From: Litorilinea aerophila
Lineage (GTDB): Bacteria > Chloroflexota > Anaerolineae > Caldilineales > Caldilineaceae
Direction of reading: 5' to 3'
Assembly: GCF_006569185.2 (NCBI RefSeq)
Contig: NZ_VIGC02000019.1
Coordinates: 1 to 64,000 of the forward strand
DNA: 64,000 nt
In this document: positions 7,370 through 16,529 of the stretch, piece by piece
Layout of the letters: each line of letters opens with the position of its first letter
Numbering within the stretch: the first letter of the stretch is position 1
The notes under the pieces: generated by a model
Told to the model about the DNA's origin: nothing
The model's input: only the letters and a program-made list of their open reading frames with translations
The model's database searches: none
Translations under genes and position numbers: made by a program

Positions 7370-8413
7370 TCAATCCAGCAGGCCTTCCTGGTTGCGCCAG
7401 GATGCCTGGGTGCGTTGGCGGGCGGCGGCCCGCAGGTCGGGGAATTCGTCGGTCTCGTCCACGATGGCGCCGGTCAGCGTCTCCAGGACATCCTCCAGGG
7501 TGATGACCCCGGCCACGCCGCCGAACTCGTCGATGACCACGGCCAGATGCTGCCGGTTGGACTGAAAGAAGTCCAGCAGGGCATCGGCCCGCACCGAGTG
7601 GGGCACAAAGTGGACCGGCCGGACGAACTCGGCCACGGTACGCTGGCCCTCCTGCCGGATCAAGGCCGCCAGCAGATCCGTCTTCAGGGCCATGCCCAAC
7701 ACGTCGTCCACCGATTCCCCGGTCACCACGATGCGGCTGTGGGGCGAGGCGATGATGGCTTCCTGGGCCTCGGCCAGGGTCATGTGGGCCAGCAAGGAAG
7801 TCATGGCCACCCGGGGCGTCATCAGGTCCCGGGCGGCCAGGTCGTTCAGCAGGAAGACCCGGCGAATCATCTCGGACTCGTCCTCTTCGATGCTGCCCTC
7901 CTCCTCCCCAATTTTGGTCAGCAATTCGATTTCCGACTCGTCGGTGAGGGGAAAGCGCTGGCCCCGGGTGAAGGGAGCGGTGATCTGCTCGATGAGCCAC
8001 ACCAGGGGGGTGAAGACGTAGGTGAGCACCTGGATGGGACGCGCCGCCGCCAGGGCGATGGGCTCGGCGAACTGCTCGCCGATGGTCTTGGGGATGATCT
8101 CCGCAAAGATGATGACCAGAAAGGTGAGGATGCCCGAGAAGACGCCCAGCCACTGTTCTCCCAGCACATGGGCCGCCAGGGTACCCACCGTGATGCTGCC
8201 CACGATGTTGGCGATGTTGTTGAGAATCACCACCGTGGCGATGGGGCGGCTCATGTTCTCTCGGATAGCCAGCAGCGCGCCGGCGGCCGGGTGCCCTTCC
8301 TCCAGGAGTTGCCGCACCCGCACGATCCGAACCGAAAAGAGCGCGGCTTCCGTCCCCGAGCAGATGCCCGAGGCTAGCAAGACGAACAAAACGGCAAATA
8401 GCAGTTGGTACAT
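7370..8413 (-). CDS. CNNM/HlyC-CorC-type membrane protein (DUF21 plus CBS pair)
   Basis: A 347-residue inner-membrane protein. Residues 1-190 form the DUF21 transmembrane domain with several hydrophobic helices (LLFAVLFVLLASGICSGTEAA; VVILNNIANIVGSITVG; GVFSGILTFLVIIFAEIIPKT). A CBS-domain pair follows at about 205-325 (RDLMTPRVAMTSL; AVVIDEFGGVAGVITLEDVLE). Relatives are linked to Mg2+/Co2+ transport or resistance. The protein stops about 20 residues after the second CBS and lacks the CorC_HlyC C-terminal domain found in many family members. The ribosome-binding site is weak. The neighbouring PA14 gene starts its stop codon 78 nt upstream. Confidence 0.88.
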   Translation of the reverse strand: MYQLLFAVLFVLLASGICSGTEAALFSVRIVRVRQLLEEGHPAAGALLAIRENMSRPIATVVILNNIANIVGSITVGTLAAHVLGEQWLGVFSGILTFLVIIFAEIIPKTIGEQFAEPIALAAARPIQVLTYVFTPLVWLIEQITAPFTRGQRFPLTDESEIELLTKIGEEEGSIEEDESEMIRRVFLLNDLAARDLMTPRVAMTSLLAHMTLAEAQEAIIASPHSRIVVTGESVDDVLGMALKTDLLAALIRQEGQRTVAEFVRPVHFVPHSVRADALLDFFQSNRQHLAVVIDEFGGVAGVITLEDVLETLTGAIVDETDEFPDLRAAARQRTQASWRNQEGLLD

Positions 8414-8491
8414 GGATGGTGAGTCGTTCGCTTTCCCGTGGGGACAGGATTCTGTGGATGTATGGTTTGCCCAGCCCAGTTCGGCCCTGGG

Positions 8492-9976
8492 CTACGGCGC
8501 CAGCCGGGGACCGAGATCCTCGATTTCCCGGTACCACCAGATCCGCACCCGGGCTGTTCCGCCTCGCTCGTAATATTCTACTCGAATTTCATGTTCGCCA
8601 CGGCCGATGGCATCGAACCGATTGCGAGTCTCCTGGAATCCATCGCGCCAGGCGTCGATCACCTGGATACCGTCGATGTAGACCCGGACGCCATCGTCGC
8701 TCTGGGCCACGAAGGTGTAATCGCCAGCCTCGAAGAGGAAGCGCCCCACCCACCGGGCAGACCAGTCATCGCTGCTGACGATGCCGGGCGCCGGCGAATC
8801 CAGCCCCCAGTCCCGGTCCAGCGGAAATGTGCCCCGGGGTTCTGTCCGGGAGAGCACGGCAGGGGGCTGCAGGCCGGGGTTGTTGTAGTACGTGGCCTGC
8901 CAGTCGGTGCTGTAGGCCACAGGCGTCACCTCAAATTGCAGCAGCGCCTCACCGCCCGCCTCAAAGTACTCCACCCGCAGGGGGTAATCTCCTGCCAGCC
9001 GCCGGACCACCTCCCGCTCCCGGGCGGCGCCTTCCTGCCAGGTGTCCATCAGGAGCTGGTCGCCCAGAAAGACCCGGGCGCCGTCATCCACCCGCAGGAA
9101 GAACCGATAGTCGCCCGGCGGGAAGGAGACCACCCGCTCGAAGCGAATGGAAAAGTTATCCGCCGGGAGATTGGCCGCGGGCGCGCCCTGGCCCCAGTTA
9201 AAGTCGATGGCCGGCACCGTAGTCACCAGGACCGGGCTGCCCGTCAGGTCCCGATTGGGGAAGTAGCTGGCCTGCCAGGCCGTCACCGACACAGGCGGCG
9301 TGGGCGTGGGGGTGGGCGTGGCTGGCGGCTGGACAGGGACCACGGCCACCGTCCCCAGGTTGCCTGCCAGCTCCACGTCGCCATCCGACACCCAACCGAC
9401 AAAGGTGGCCGAGCAGCGGATCTGCCACCAGGTGGCCTGGTTGTTCCGGCCGATGATGGGGCAGGCCTGGCCGGCAGCCAGACCGCCGACCAGGGGGAAT
9501 TCTGGCCCAGGACCTGAGCGCACGGCCACCGACGGCGTTTGAGCCCGGGCGGTGGGAACTGTCGGTGTGGGCGTGGGCGTCGGTGTCGGGGTAGGCTGGG
9601 CCTCGGGCTCCGCCACTTCGATAAACCGGACCACAATCTCCGGTTGGTCGCTCAACCGTCCGGCCGGGTAGAGGGTGCCCCAGACCTTGACCAACAGCCC
9701 CGGCCCTCGGGCGCGCAGGGCCATGATCTGGGCTTCGACGGCGGCGGTCTCCCCCACCAGGCCATACGCGGAGTCGTCCGCGGTAATCAGATAAGTCTCA
9801 AAGGGCTGGCCGGGCGCCAGCTGCAGGGTGCCCGGCAGGGCGAAGATGGGCAGGAGATCGGACGTGGCCGTCTCGACCTCGTCCGGCTGCTGCGCAGCAA
9901 CCGACAAGGGGTGGCCGCTGAGAACTGCGGTCAGGGCCAGGATGGCCCCCATGGCCCACCACAGGAAAGGTTTCAT
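8492..9976 (-). CDS. Secreted protein with SH3-like and two PA14-like domains
   Basis: A 494-residue exported protein. The start at 9976 gives a typical signal peptide (MKPFLWWAMGAILALTAVLSG, cleavage likely after SVAAQ). After an N-terminal beta domain comes a Thr-Pro linker ([14 protein letters not shown]), then an SH3b-type segment (VAVRSGPGPEFPLVGGLAAGQ; WWQIRCSATFVGWVSDGDV), a second Thr-Pro linker, and two tandem repeats of about 110 residues with PA14 character (GDYRFFLRVDDGARVFLGDQ; GDYTFVAQSDDGVRVYIDGI, each followed by a YPLRVEYFE- or HEIRVEYYE-like strand). PA14 domains bind carbohydrate, which suggests a cell-surface role. It lies between the M20 peptidase and CNNM genes, with no functional link visible. 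Confidence 0.85.
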   Translation of the reverse strand: MKPFLWWAMGAILALTAVLSGHPLSVAAQQPDEVETATSDLLPIFALPGTLQLAPGQPFETYLITADDSAYGLVGETAAVEAQIMALRARGPGLLVKVWGTLYPAGRLSDQPEIVVRFIEVAEPEAQPTPTPTPTPTPTVPTARAQTPSVAVRSGPGPEFPLVGGLAAGQACPIIGRNNQATWWQIRCSATFVGWVSDGDVELAGNLGTVAVVPVQPPATPTPTPTPPVSVTAWQASYFPNRDLTGSPVLVTTVPAIDFNWGQGAPAANLPADNFSIRFERVVSFPPGDYRFFLRVDDGARVFLGDQLLMDTWQEGAAREREVVRRLAGDYPLRVEYFEAGGEALLQFEVTPVAYSTDWQATYYNNPGLQPPAVLSRTEPRGTFPLDRDWGLDSPAPGIVSSDDWSARWVGRFLFEAGDYTFVAQSDDGVRVYIDGIQVIDAWRDGFQETRNRFDAIGRGEHEIRVEYYERGGTARVRIWWYREIEDLGPRLAP

Positions 9977-10063
9977 CTCCTGCCCTCGTTGAATCTCCGA
10001 CGGCCAGGCATATGGCCGTCCACGGGGAGACAAGCCGGACGCCCCGGCGCCGCGGCCGTCCCC

Positions 10064-11221
10064 CTACAGCTCCAACAACAGGGCGGTGAGCAGCGCCGCC
10101 CGTTCGGGAATGCGATCCACTTCGATGTGCTCGTGGTCCGCGTGGGCCCCGTGACCCGGCACCCCCAGGCCGTCCAGGGTGGGGATGCCCAGCGCGCCGG
10201 TGAAGTTGCCGTCGCTGCCGCCGCCAGTGCCCCCTTCCTGCAGATCCAGGCCCAGTTTGGCGCCGATGGCTTTTGCCCGCTCGAACAGGGCGCCGGTGGC
10301 GCTGCGTTCCAACGGCGGGCGATTCCAGCCTCCCCGGACCTGGATACGGGCGCCGGGGAGTACGGGCTGCAGGCCCTGGACCGCAGCCACCAGGCGATCG
10401 GCCTCCTCCTGGGTCCAGGCCCGCAGGTCGATGTGGGCCGTGGCGTGGGCGGCCACCACGTTGGAGACAGTCCCGCCCTGGACCACGCCCACGTTCACCG
10501 TGGAGCCCTTCTCCAGGTCGGTGAAGCTGTGGAGGCGAAGTATCTGGTGGGCCAGCTCCTGGATGGCGCTGATGCCCTTTTCCGGTTCCACGCCGGCGTG
10601 GGCGGCCCGTCCCTCGATCTCCAGGACGAAGCTGCCGCCTCCCTTGCGGGCCGTCTTCAGCACGCCGCCGGGCAGGGGCGATTCCATGACCAGGACGTAG
10701 GCTGAGTGCCGTGCCTCTTCTTCGATGAGGGTCCGGGAAGTGGGGCTGCCCACCTCCTCGTCCGAGGTCATCAGGACGGTGACGGGCCGGGGGAGGGGGA
10801 GCTGGAGGTCGCCCACGGCCCGGAGTACATACTCCACCAGGGCGAGGCTGGACTGCATGTCGAAGATGCCGGGCCCATAGGCGCGGCCCTGTTCGTCCAC
10901 CCGGAAGGGGTGGGTGGCCAGGGAACCCACCGGCCAGACGGTGTCGTAGTGACAAAGGATCAGGGCCGGCTGGGCGCTGTCCTGGGCGCCCTCGGGGGCG
11001 GTGGGGCGGAAGGTGGCCCGCACGTGGTTGCCCCGTTCGGCCACGGGGATGATGGTTACCTCGGCGCCGGCCTGGCGCAGCCGCCCGGCCAGGAACTCGG
11101 CGAAGGCATCCAGCCGGGGCTTGTCGCTGCTGGGGGTTTCCTGGGTGACGAGGGCTTCAATGGTGGCCAGGATTTCCGCCTTCCTGGCGGCAAAGTAGTC
11201 CAACAGATTCTGGTAGGACAT
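10064..11221 (-). CDS. M20-family metallopeptidase (glutamate carboxypeptidase-like)
   Basis: A 385-residue zinc aminoacylase/carboxypeptidase. Zinc-ligand motifs are in order: LCHYDTVWP with the His and the following catalytic Asp, GIFDMQSSLALV, the catalytic Glu pair in MTSDEEVGSP, MESP, and a C-terminal HGAHADHEHIEVDRIPERA with the last His ligand. The dimerisation lid is marked by GRAAHAGVEPEKG. The pattern is closest to the CPG2-type M20 group, which removes C-terminal glutamate or similar amide-linked residues. No signal peptide is seen. The ATG at 11221 has GGAG 7 nt upstream and lies 38 nt downstream of the pgi stop, so the two are probably co-transcribed. Confidence 0.88.
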   Translation of the reverse strand: MSYQNLLDYFAARKAEILATIEALVTQETPSSDKPRLDAFAEFLAGRLRQAGAEVTIIPVAERGNHVRATFRPTAPEGAQDSAQPALILCHYDTVWPVGSLATHPFRVDEQGRAYGPGIFDMQSSLALVEYVLRAVGDLQLPLPRPVTVLMTSDEEVGSPTSRTLIEEEARHSAYVLVMESPLPGGVLKTARKGGGSFVLEIEGRAAHAGVEPEKGISAIQELAHQILRLHSFTDLEKGSTVNVGVVQGGTVSNVVAAHATAHIDLRAWTQEEADRLVAAVQGLQPVLPGARIQVRGGWNRPPLERSATGALFERAKAIGAKLGLDLQEGGTGGGSDGNFTGALGIPTLDGLGVPGHGAHADHEHIEVDRIPERAALLTALLLEL

Positions 11222-11259
11222 GGGTGGCTCCGGTGTGGTGTTCTTTTCGGAAGCGGATC

Positions 11260-12903
11260 TCACTCCCGGATGCTCTTGTAGTAGTTGATCAGCCCGTTGG
11301 TGGATGAATCGTGGCTTCGGACCGGTTCTGGGTCTTTGAGCTCGGGCAGGATGGTCTTGGCCAGCACCTTGCCCAGTTCCACGCCCATCTGGTCAAAGGA
11401 GTTGATGTCCCAGATGGCGCCCTGGACGAAAATTTTGTGTTCGTAGAGGGCGATGAGGGAGCCCAGGGTCTCCGGCGTCAGGCGCTTGAACAGGAAAGAG
11501 TTGGTGGGCCGGTTGCCGGGGAAGGTCTTGGCCGGCACCAGGCGCAGAAGCTCCTCCCCGCTGATGCCCTGGGCCTCCAGTTCGGCCCGGACCTCCTCGG
11601 GCGTCTTGCCCTTCATCAGGGCTTCCGTCTGGGCGAAGAAGTTGGAGAGCAGGATGGTGTGGTGTTCGCCCAGGGGGTTGTGACTCTGGGCCGGGGCCAG
11701 AAAATCGCAAGGCACCAGCTTGGTTCCCTGGTGGATGAGCTGGTAGAAGGCGTGCTGGCCGTTGGTGCCGGGCTGTCCCCAGATGATGGGGCCGGTGCTG
11801 TAGTCTACCCACTGTCCATCCCGGGTGACACTCTTGCCGTTGCTCTCCATGTCGCCCTGCTGGAAATAGGTGGCGAAGTGCTCCAGGTACTGGTCATAGG
11901 GCAGGATGGCGTGGGTTTCGGCGCCCCAGAAGTTGTTGTACCAGATGCCCAGCAACCCCATCACCACCGGGATGTTCTCCTCGAAGGGCGTGGTGCGGAA
12001 GTAGTTGTCCACCTTGTGGGCGCCTGTCAATAGCTCCTCGAAGCGATCCATGCCGATGTAGAGGGCAATGGAGAGGCCGATGGCTGACCACAGAGAGTAG
12101 CGGCCGCCCACCCAGTCCCAAAATTCGAACATGTTCTCCCGGTCGATGCCGAAAGCCTGGACGGCTTCGCTGTTGGTGGAGATGGCCACAAAGTGCTTGG
12201 CCACCGCTGCCTCGTCCTGGGCCGTGGCCAGGAACCAATCCCGGGCCGAGTGGGCGTTGGTCATGGTCTCCTGGGTGGTGAAGGTTTTGGAGGCAACCAG
12301 GAAGAGGGTGGTCTCCGGGGAGACTTGCTTGAGGGTCTCCACCAGATCGGTGGCGTCCACGTTGGAGACGTAGTGCACCCGGAGGTTGGGATGGCCGTAA
12401 GGGCGGAGGGCGTGGGTGACCATCTTGGGGCCCAGGTCCGAGCCGCCGATGCCGATGTTGACGATGTCGGTGATGGGCTGGCCGGTGTAGCCCAGCCACT
12501 GGCCGTTGCGCACGGCCTCGCTGAAACGGCGCATCTTGTCCAACACCCGGTTGACCTCGGGCATCACATCTTCGCCATCCACGTAGATGGGCGTGTTGGC
12601 GCGATTGCGCAGGGCCACGTGAAGTACGGCCCGGTTTTCGGTGGTGTTGATCTTCTCGCCCCGGAACATGGCCTCGATCTTCTCGCCCAGATGAGTCTGC
12701 CGGGCCAGGTCCATGAGCAGCTTCATGGTCTGTTCCGTGATGCGATTCTTGGAGTAGTCGAAGAGGATGTCTTCAAAGCGCAGGGAGAAGCGCTCGAAGC
12801 GCTGAGGATCCTGGGCAAAGAGGTCCCGCATGTGTACATTGGCCATGGCCTGGCGGTGCTCCCGGAGGGCCTGCCAGGCCGGCAGGGTAGTAATCGATGC
12901 CAT
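11260..12903 (-). CDS. pgi: Glucose-6-phosphate isomerase
   Basis: Converts glucose-6-phosphate and fructose-6-phosphate in glycolysis/gluconeogenesis. With the ATG at 12903 (AGGAGG 6 nt upstream) the protein has 547 residues, the length of the classic long PGI family. Signature blocks are present: [77 protein letters not shown] and [13 protein letters not shown] with the catalytic lysine. It is the first gene of a minus-strand run with the M20 peptidase. The leader contains an imperfectly spaced palindrome (12923-12936) of doubtful meaning. Confidence 0.97.
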   Translation of the reverse strand: MASITTLPAWQALREHRQAMANVHMRDLFAQDPQRFERFSLRFEDILFDYSKNRITEQTMKLLMDLARQTHLGEKIEAMFRGEKINTTENRAVLHVALRNRANTPIYVDGEDVMPEVNRVLDKMRRFSEAVRNGQWLGYTGQPITDIVNIGIGGSDLGPKMVTHALRPYGHPNLRVHYVSNVDATDLVETLKQVSPETTLFLVASKTFTTQETMTNAHSARDWFLATAQDEAAVAKHFVAISTNSEAVQAFGIDRENMFEFWDWVGGRYSLWSAIGLSIALYIGMDRFEELLTGAHKVDNYFRTTPFEENIPVVMGLLGIWYNNFWGAETHAILPYDQYLEHFATYFQQGDMESNGKSVTRDGQWVDYSTGPIIWGQPGTNGQHAFYQLIHQGTKLVPCDFLAPAQSHNPLGEHHTILLSNFFAQTEALMKGKTPEEVRAELEAQGISGEELLRLVPAKTFPGNRPTNSFLFKRLTPETLGSLIALYEHKIFVQGAIWDINSFDQMGVELGKVLAKTILPELKDPEPVRSHDSSTNGLINYYKSIRE

Positions 12904-13013
12904 TATGCCTCCTGATATCCGAGAACGATTCTGTTCCACTGGAGGGAATTCCCTGGCCCCGGTCCCATTTTAGCACAAGTTGGCATAAAGGGGACTCTCC
13001 CCGGCCCTGTCCG

Positions 13014-13042
13014 TTGACTTTGCCAGGGGCGTATCCTATACT
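13014..13042 (+). promoter_or_regulatory. Promoter of archease-rtcB
   Basis: TTGACT (13014-13019) and TATACT (13037-13042) stand exactly 17 nt apart, a near-consensus sigma-70-type promoter. It precedes the archease start by about 40 nt and is oriented away from the divergent pgi gene. Confidence 0.7.
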
Positions 13043-13083
13043 GAAAACAACAACAGCCATTCCAACCAGAACATGGAGATCCG

Positions 13084-13557
13084 ATGGAGCGCCCGACTGC
13101 CGAAGGGCCTGAGGGGCCGTTGCCCATGGCTACATGTACGTACGAAGAGTTGGCTCATACCGCGGAAATTGGCCTGCGGGTGCGTTCGGATACGCCCGAA
13201 GGCCTTTTTGCCTGTGCTGCCCGGGGCATGTTTGCCCTGCTCAGCGTGGAGGTGGACCGCAGCACCCCGCCCATTCGCCGGGACGTGCATCTCACGTCCA
13301 TGGACCTGGAGAGCCTGTTGGTGGACTGGCTGAGCGAGCTGCTCTACCTTCATGAAACCACGGGCGCCGTTTTCCAGGAGTGTGTGGTGACCCACTGGCA
13401 GCCGGATGCGCCGGATGGCCCCACCCTGGGGGCCACGGTCCAGGGCTATCCACCTGTCACTGCGCCCAGGCTGCAGATCAAAGCCGTCACCTACCATGAC
13501 CTGCTTGTGGCCGCGGACGAAGATGGCTGGGTGGCCCAGGTCTACTTCGACATCTGA
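13084..13557 (+). CDS. Archease, RtcB activator
   Basis: A small (157-residue) archease-family protein. Archease helps the RNA ligase RtcB become guanylylated and turn over repeatedly. Family marks are the N-terminal ELAHTAEIGLRVRSDTPEGLFACAARGMF, LESLLVDWLSELLYLHE in the middle and the C-terminal AVTYHDLLVA plus terminal YFDI, whose Asp is a metal ligand in known archeases. Two starts are possible: ATG 13084 (GGAG 5 nt upstream) and ATG 13126, which begins closer to the conserved region. The gene is followed by rtcB after 150 nt, the standard pairing. Confidence 0.9.
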   Translation: MERPTAEGPEGPLPMATCTYEELAHTAEIGLRVRSDTPEGLFACAARGMFALLSVEVDRSTPPIRRDVHLTSMDLESLLVDWLSELLYLHETTGAVFQECVVTHWQPDAPDGPTLGATVQGYPPVTAPRLQIKAVTYHDLLVAADEDGWVAQVYFDI

Positions 13558-13707
13558 GGGTTCGGCTCCGGCGCATCTTCGGCGCCCGGGCGTCCCGGCT
13601 TTCCCGGCCATCCAGGGAACGGTATGGAGTGGCCTGCCGGCAGCGATCCGGACAAGCCGCCGTTGTCCACCGGCTGGGCTGGCAGCGCGGAAGGAGGGAA
13701 ATGCAAC

Positions 13708-15159
13708 ATGGTGCAGATGAAAGATCTGATTCGCATCGACAAGTATGTCTGGGAAATCCCCAAAAGTTATCGCCATGACATGCGGGTGCCGGCTCGCATC
13801 TATGCCAGCCGCACCCTGCTGGAAAAGGCGTTGACCGACAAAAGCATCGAGCAGCTGGTCAACGCCACCACCCTGCCCGGCATCGTCGGCTATGCCATTG
13901 CCATGCCAGACGTACACCAGGGCTATGGCTTCCCGGTGGGGGGCGTGGCGGCCACCCGCCTGCCGGACGGCGTCATTTCTCCTGGGAGTATCGGCTACGA
14001 TATCAACTGTGGGGTGCGCCTTCTGGCCAGCGACATCTACGCGGATGAGATCGAGCCCCATCTGGATACCCTGGCCACGGCCCTCTATCAGAACTGCCCC
14101 AGCGGCGTGGGACAGGGCGGCCGCTTCCGCCTGAGCGATAAGGAGCTCGACCAGGTCTTGGCCGAAGGCGCCCACTGGTGCCTCTCTCGGGGGCTGGCCA
14201 CCAATGACGATGTACGCCATGCAGAGGAGACCGGCCGGCTGCGGGGTGCCGATCCCGCCCGGGTCAGCAAGCACGCCCGGGATCGGGGACGGGACCAGTT
14301 GGGCACCCTGGGCGCGGGCAACCACTTCCTGGAGGTGGACCAGGTCACAGCCATCTACGACGAGGAGGCGGCCGAGGCCTATGGGCTGCGCCTGGGCCAG
14401 GTGGTGGTCCTGATCCACTGTGGCTCCCGGGGGCTGGGGCATCAGGTCTGCACCGACTATGTGCGGGACTTCCAAAAGGCGCTCCAGCGCTACCACATCC
14501 AACTGCCGGACCGGGAGCTGGTCTGCGCACCCCTCAACTCGCCCGAGGGCGAGGCCTACACCGCGGCCATGCAGGCTGCAGCCAACTTCGCCTTTGCCAA
14601 CCGCCAGGTGCTGGCCCACCTGGTGCGGGAGACCTTCGAGCAGGTCTTCGCGGGCACGGGCCTGCCCTTTGACGTGCGTCAGGTCTACGACGTGGCCCAC
14701 AACATCGGCAAAATCGAATGGCACACCGTGGACGGCCAGCGCATGCAGGTCTGTGTCCACCGCAAGGGCGCGACCCGGGCCTTTGCACCGGGGAGCGACG
14801 AGATCCCACCCGATTATCGGGCCGTGGGCCAACCGGTGCTGGTGCCCGGCTCCATGGGCACGGCCAGCTATGTCCTGGCTGGCACCCAGGGCGCCATGGA
14901 GCAGACCTTCGGCTCCACCTGTCACGGCGCGGGGCGCAACCTGAGCCGCACCGCGGCCAAGAAACAGGTGCGGGGCGAGGAGTTGAAGCAGCGGCTGAGC
15001 CACCAGGGCATTCGGGTGCGGGCCGGCAGCATGCGGGGGCTGGCCGAGGAGGCGCCCGTCGCCTACAAGCAGGTGGAAGAGGTGATCGAAGTGGTGGAAG
15101 GCGCCGGCATCGCCCGCGCGGTGGCCCGGCTGGAGCCCATGGCCGTGATCAAAGGCTGA
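13708..15159 (+). CDS. rtcB: RNA-splicing/repair ligase RtcB
   Basis: Joins 2',3'-cyclic-phosphate or 3'-phosphate RNA ends to 5'-OH ends using GTP and Mn2+. The start at ATG 13708 (AGGAGG 10 nt upstream) gives 483 residues, as expected. Mn-binding and catalytic motifs are complete: [11 protein letters not shown] (Cys ligand), [37 protein letters not shown] and [12 protein letters not shown] with the histidine that takes GMP. The N-terminal [17 protein letters not shown] is also typical. With archease it forms a two-gene operon for RNA repair; no other tRNA-repair gene is nearby. Confidence 0.97.
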   Translation: MVQMKDLIRIDKYVWEIPKSYRHDMRVPARIYASRTLLEKALTDKSIEQLVNATTLPGIVGYAIAMPDVHQGYGFPVGGVAATRLPDGVISPGSIGYDINCGVRLLASDIYADEIEPHLDTLATALYQNCPSGVGQGGRFRLSDKELDQVLAEGAHWCLSRGLATNDDVRHAEETGRLRGADPARVSKHARDRGRDQLGTLGAGNHFLEVDQVTAIYDEEAAEAYGLRLGQVVVLIHCGSRGLGHQVCTDYVRDFQKALQRYHIQLPDRELVCAPLNSPEGEAYTAAMQAAANFAFANRQVLAHLVRETFEQVFAGTGLPFDVRQVYDVAHNIGKIEWHTVDGQRMQVCVHRKGATRAFAPGSDEIPPDYRAVGQPVLVPGSMGTASYVLAGTQGAMEQTFGSTCHGAGRNLSRTAAKKQVRGEELKQRLSHQGIRVRAGSMRGLAEEAPVAYKQVEEVIEVVEGAGIARAVARLEPMAVIKG

Positions 15160-15186
15160 GGGCATCCGCCGCTTTCGGTAGCGCTA

Positions 15187-15306
15187 CATGAGACCATGGC
15201 CGGCCTTGGGCCGATGATTGAAATCATCGGCTGGCACACCCCAAGTGCGTTAAAACGCACTCCACGGCACGGATGGCACCCGGTTTGAATCCGTTTTCAA
15301 CGGAAA
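15187..15306 (+). repeat. Triple-hairpin dispersed repeat, copy 1
   Basis: Three short perfect hairpins follow one another: CCGATGATT/AATCATCGG (15211-15230), AGTGCGTT/AACGCACT (15244-15261) and CCGTT/AACGG (15291-15303). The 77 nt from 15190 to 15266 match the reverse strand of the repeat near 48.24-48.32 kb with only two differences; similarity continues more weakly to about 15306. It fills most of the 180-nt gap between rtcB and the dehydrogenase gene. It has no coding capacity. Confidence 0.85.
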
Positions 15307-15339
15307 AGTCACTCTTTTCATTGACACAGGGAGAAGCAC

Positions 15340-16302
15340 ATGAAGGTACTGATCGGCGCCAACCCCATGGGGCTGGAAAAGGCCATGCCGGAGTTGCAAG
15401 CCCAATACCCCGAACTTGAATTCGTCCACTGCCCCAACCGGGACGAGACAGCCCGCTACATTGCCGACGCAGACATCTACCTGGGCTGGCTGAACCGGGA
15501 GATCTTCCTGGCCGCCAAACGCCTCCGCTGGATCCAGTCGCCCAGCTCCGGCATCAACTACTACCTGGAGATCCCCGAGCTGGTGGAGAGCGACGTGATC
15601 CTGACCAGCGCCCGGGGAACCCACGGCGCCTGCCTGGCCGAGAGCGTCTTCGGCATGATCCTGGCCTTCACCCGGGGCATCCGGGAGAGCATCTTCCGCC
15701 AGCAGGAACATCTCTGGGACAACCGGGGTATCCGGCCTAAGCTGGTCGAGCTCACCGGCAGCACCCTGGGCATCATCGGCTTTGGCGCCATCGGCCGGGC
15801 CATCGCCAAACGGGCCCAGGCCTTCGACATGCGCATCGTGGCCGTGGACGTTGTCCCCCAGGACAAGCCCGACTATGTGGCGGAGCTCTGGCCCCTGGAG
15901 CGGTTGGACGACCTGCTCCGTAGTGCGGACTACGTGGTGGTCACCGTACCCTACACGCCCCAGACCGAGGGGATGATCGGCGCCGCCCAGATCGCCCAGA
16001 TGAAGCCCACGGCCATGCTGGTGGGGATGTCCCGAGGTGGCATCATCGACCAGGAGGCCCTGGCCCAGGCCCTGCGGGAAAAGCGGCTGGCCGCGGCCGC
16101 GCTGGACGTCTTCAAGCCCGAGCCCCTGCCGCCGGACAGCGAGCTCTGGGACCTGGAGAACCTGCTCATCACGCCCCACATCGCCGGCGGCACCCAGTTC
16201 GAGGGGCAGCACATCCTGGAGATCTTCCGGGAGAACCTGGAACGCTTCCTCCAGGGCCGCTTTCCCCTCCGCAACCAGATCGACAAACGCCAGGGCTTCT
16301 AG
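15340..16302 (+). CDS. D-2-hydroxyacid dehydrogenase, NAD(P)-dependent
   Basis: A 320-residue oxidoreductase that interconverts 2-keto acids and D-2-hydroxy acids. The NAD-binding Rossmann motif is LGIIGFGAIGRAIA near residue 146. Catalytic residues are visible as Arg in VGMSRGGIID, Glu in DVFKPEPLPPDSELW and His in ITPHIAGG. The helix GTHGACLAESVFGMIL before the NAD domain is family-typical. The substrate could be glyoxylate, hydroxypyruvate or another small acid. GGGAG stands 8 nt before the ATG. A strong hairpin terminator follows after 70 nt. Confidence 0.92.
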   Translation: MKVLIGANPMGLEKAMPELQAQYPELEFVHCPNRDETARYIADADIYLGWLNREIFLAAKRLRWIQSPSSGINYYLEIPELVESDVILTSARGTHGACLAESVFGMILAFTRGIRESIFRQQEHLWDNRGIRPKLVELTGSTLGIIGFGAIGRAIAKRAQAFDMRIVAVDVVPQDKPDYVAELWPLERLDDLLRSADYVVVTVPYTPQTEGMIGAAQIAQMKPTAMLVGMSRGGIIDQEALAQALREKRLAAAALDVFKPEPLPPDSELWDLENLLITPHIAGGTQFEGQHILEIFRENLERFLQGRFPLRNQIDKRQGF

Positions 16303-16372
16303 CGAAATTTACCACCGGTCGAAGTTGACCCGTAGGGCGGGCGTTTAACCACCGAACGTGGCCGAGAAACCA

Positions 16373-16405
16373 GGGCGCCCGGCGCATCCCATGCGCCGGG
16401 CGCCC
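16373..16405. terminator. Bidirectional hairpin terminator
   Basis: GGGCGCCCGGCGCAT and its exact complement ATGCGCCGGGCGCCC form a 15-bp stem with a CCC loop. It lies 70 nt after the dehydrogenase stop and 125 nt after the convergent ABC exporter operon. Neither side has a long T-tract (TTCGT on plus, TGGTTTCTC on minus), so efficiency is uncertain. The rest of the gap holds a short CTACTGACTACTGACTAC-type direct repeat near 16482-16500. Confidence 0.6.
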
Positions 16406-16529
16406 TTCGTCCGCTTGCCCTATCCGGTGGCGGTGGACGGATGCCTCCATCCTCTCACATCAGCGCCCTACCCCCTACCGTCTACTGACTACTGACTACC
16501 GTCTACCACCCCTCCTCCACGCGCCCCCT

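Noticed and set aside
12923-12936. GAAC-N6-GTTC palindrome upstream of pgi, considered as a LexA box.
   Set aside because: The spacing is 6, not 4, it lies in the leader close to the ribosome-binding site, and pgi is not an SOS gene.
13036-15165. 709-codon open frame antisense to archease and rtcB.
   Set aside because: The sense frame encodes complete, motif-perfect RtcB. The antisense frame is a by-product of high GC codon bias.
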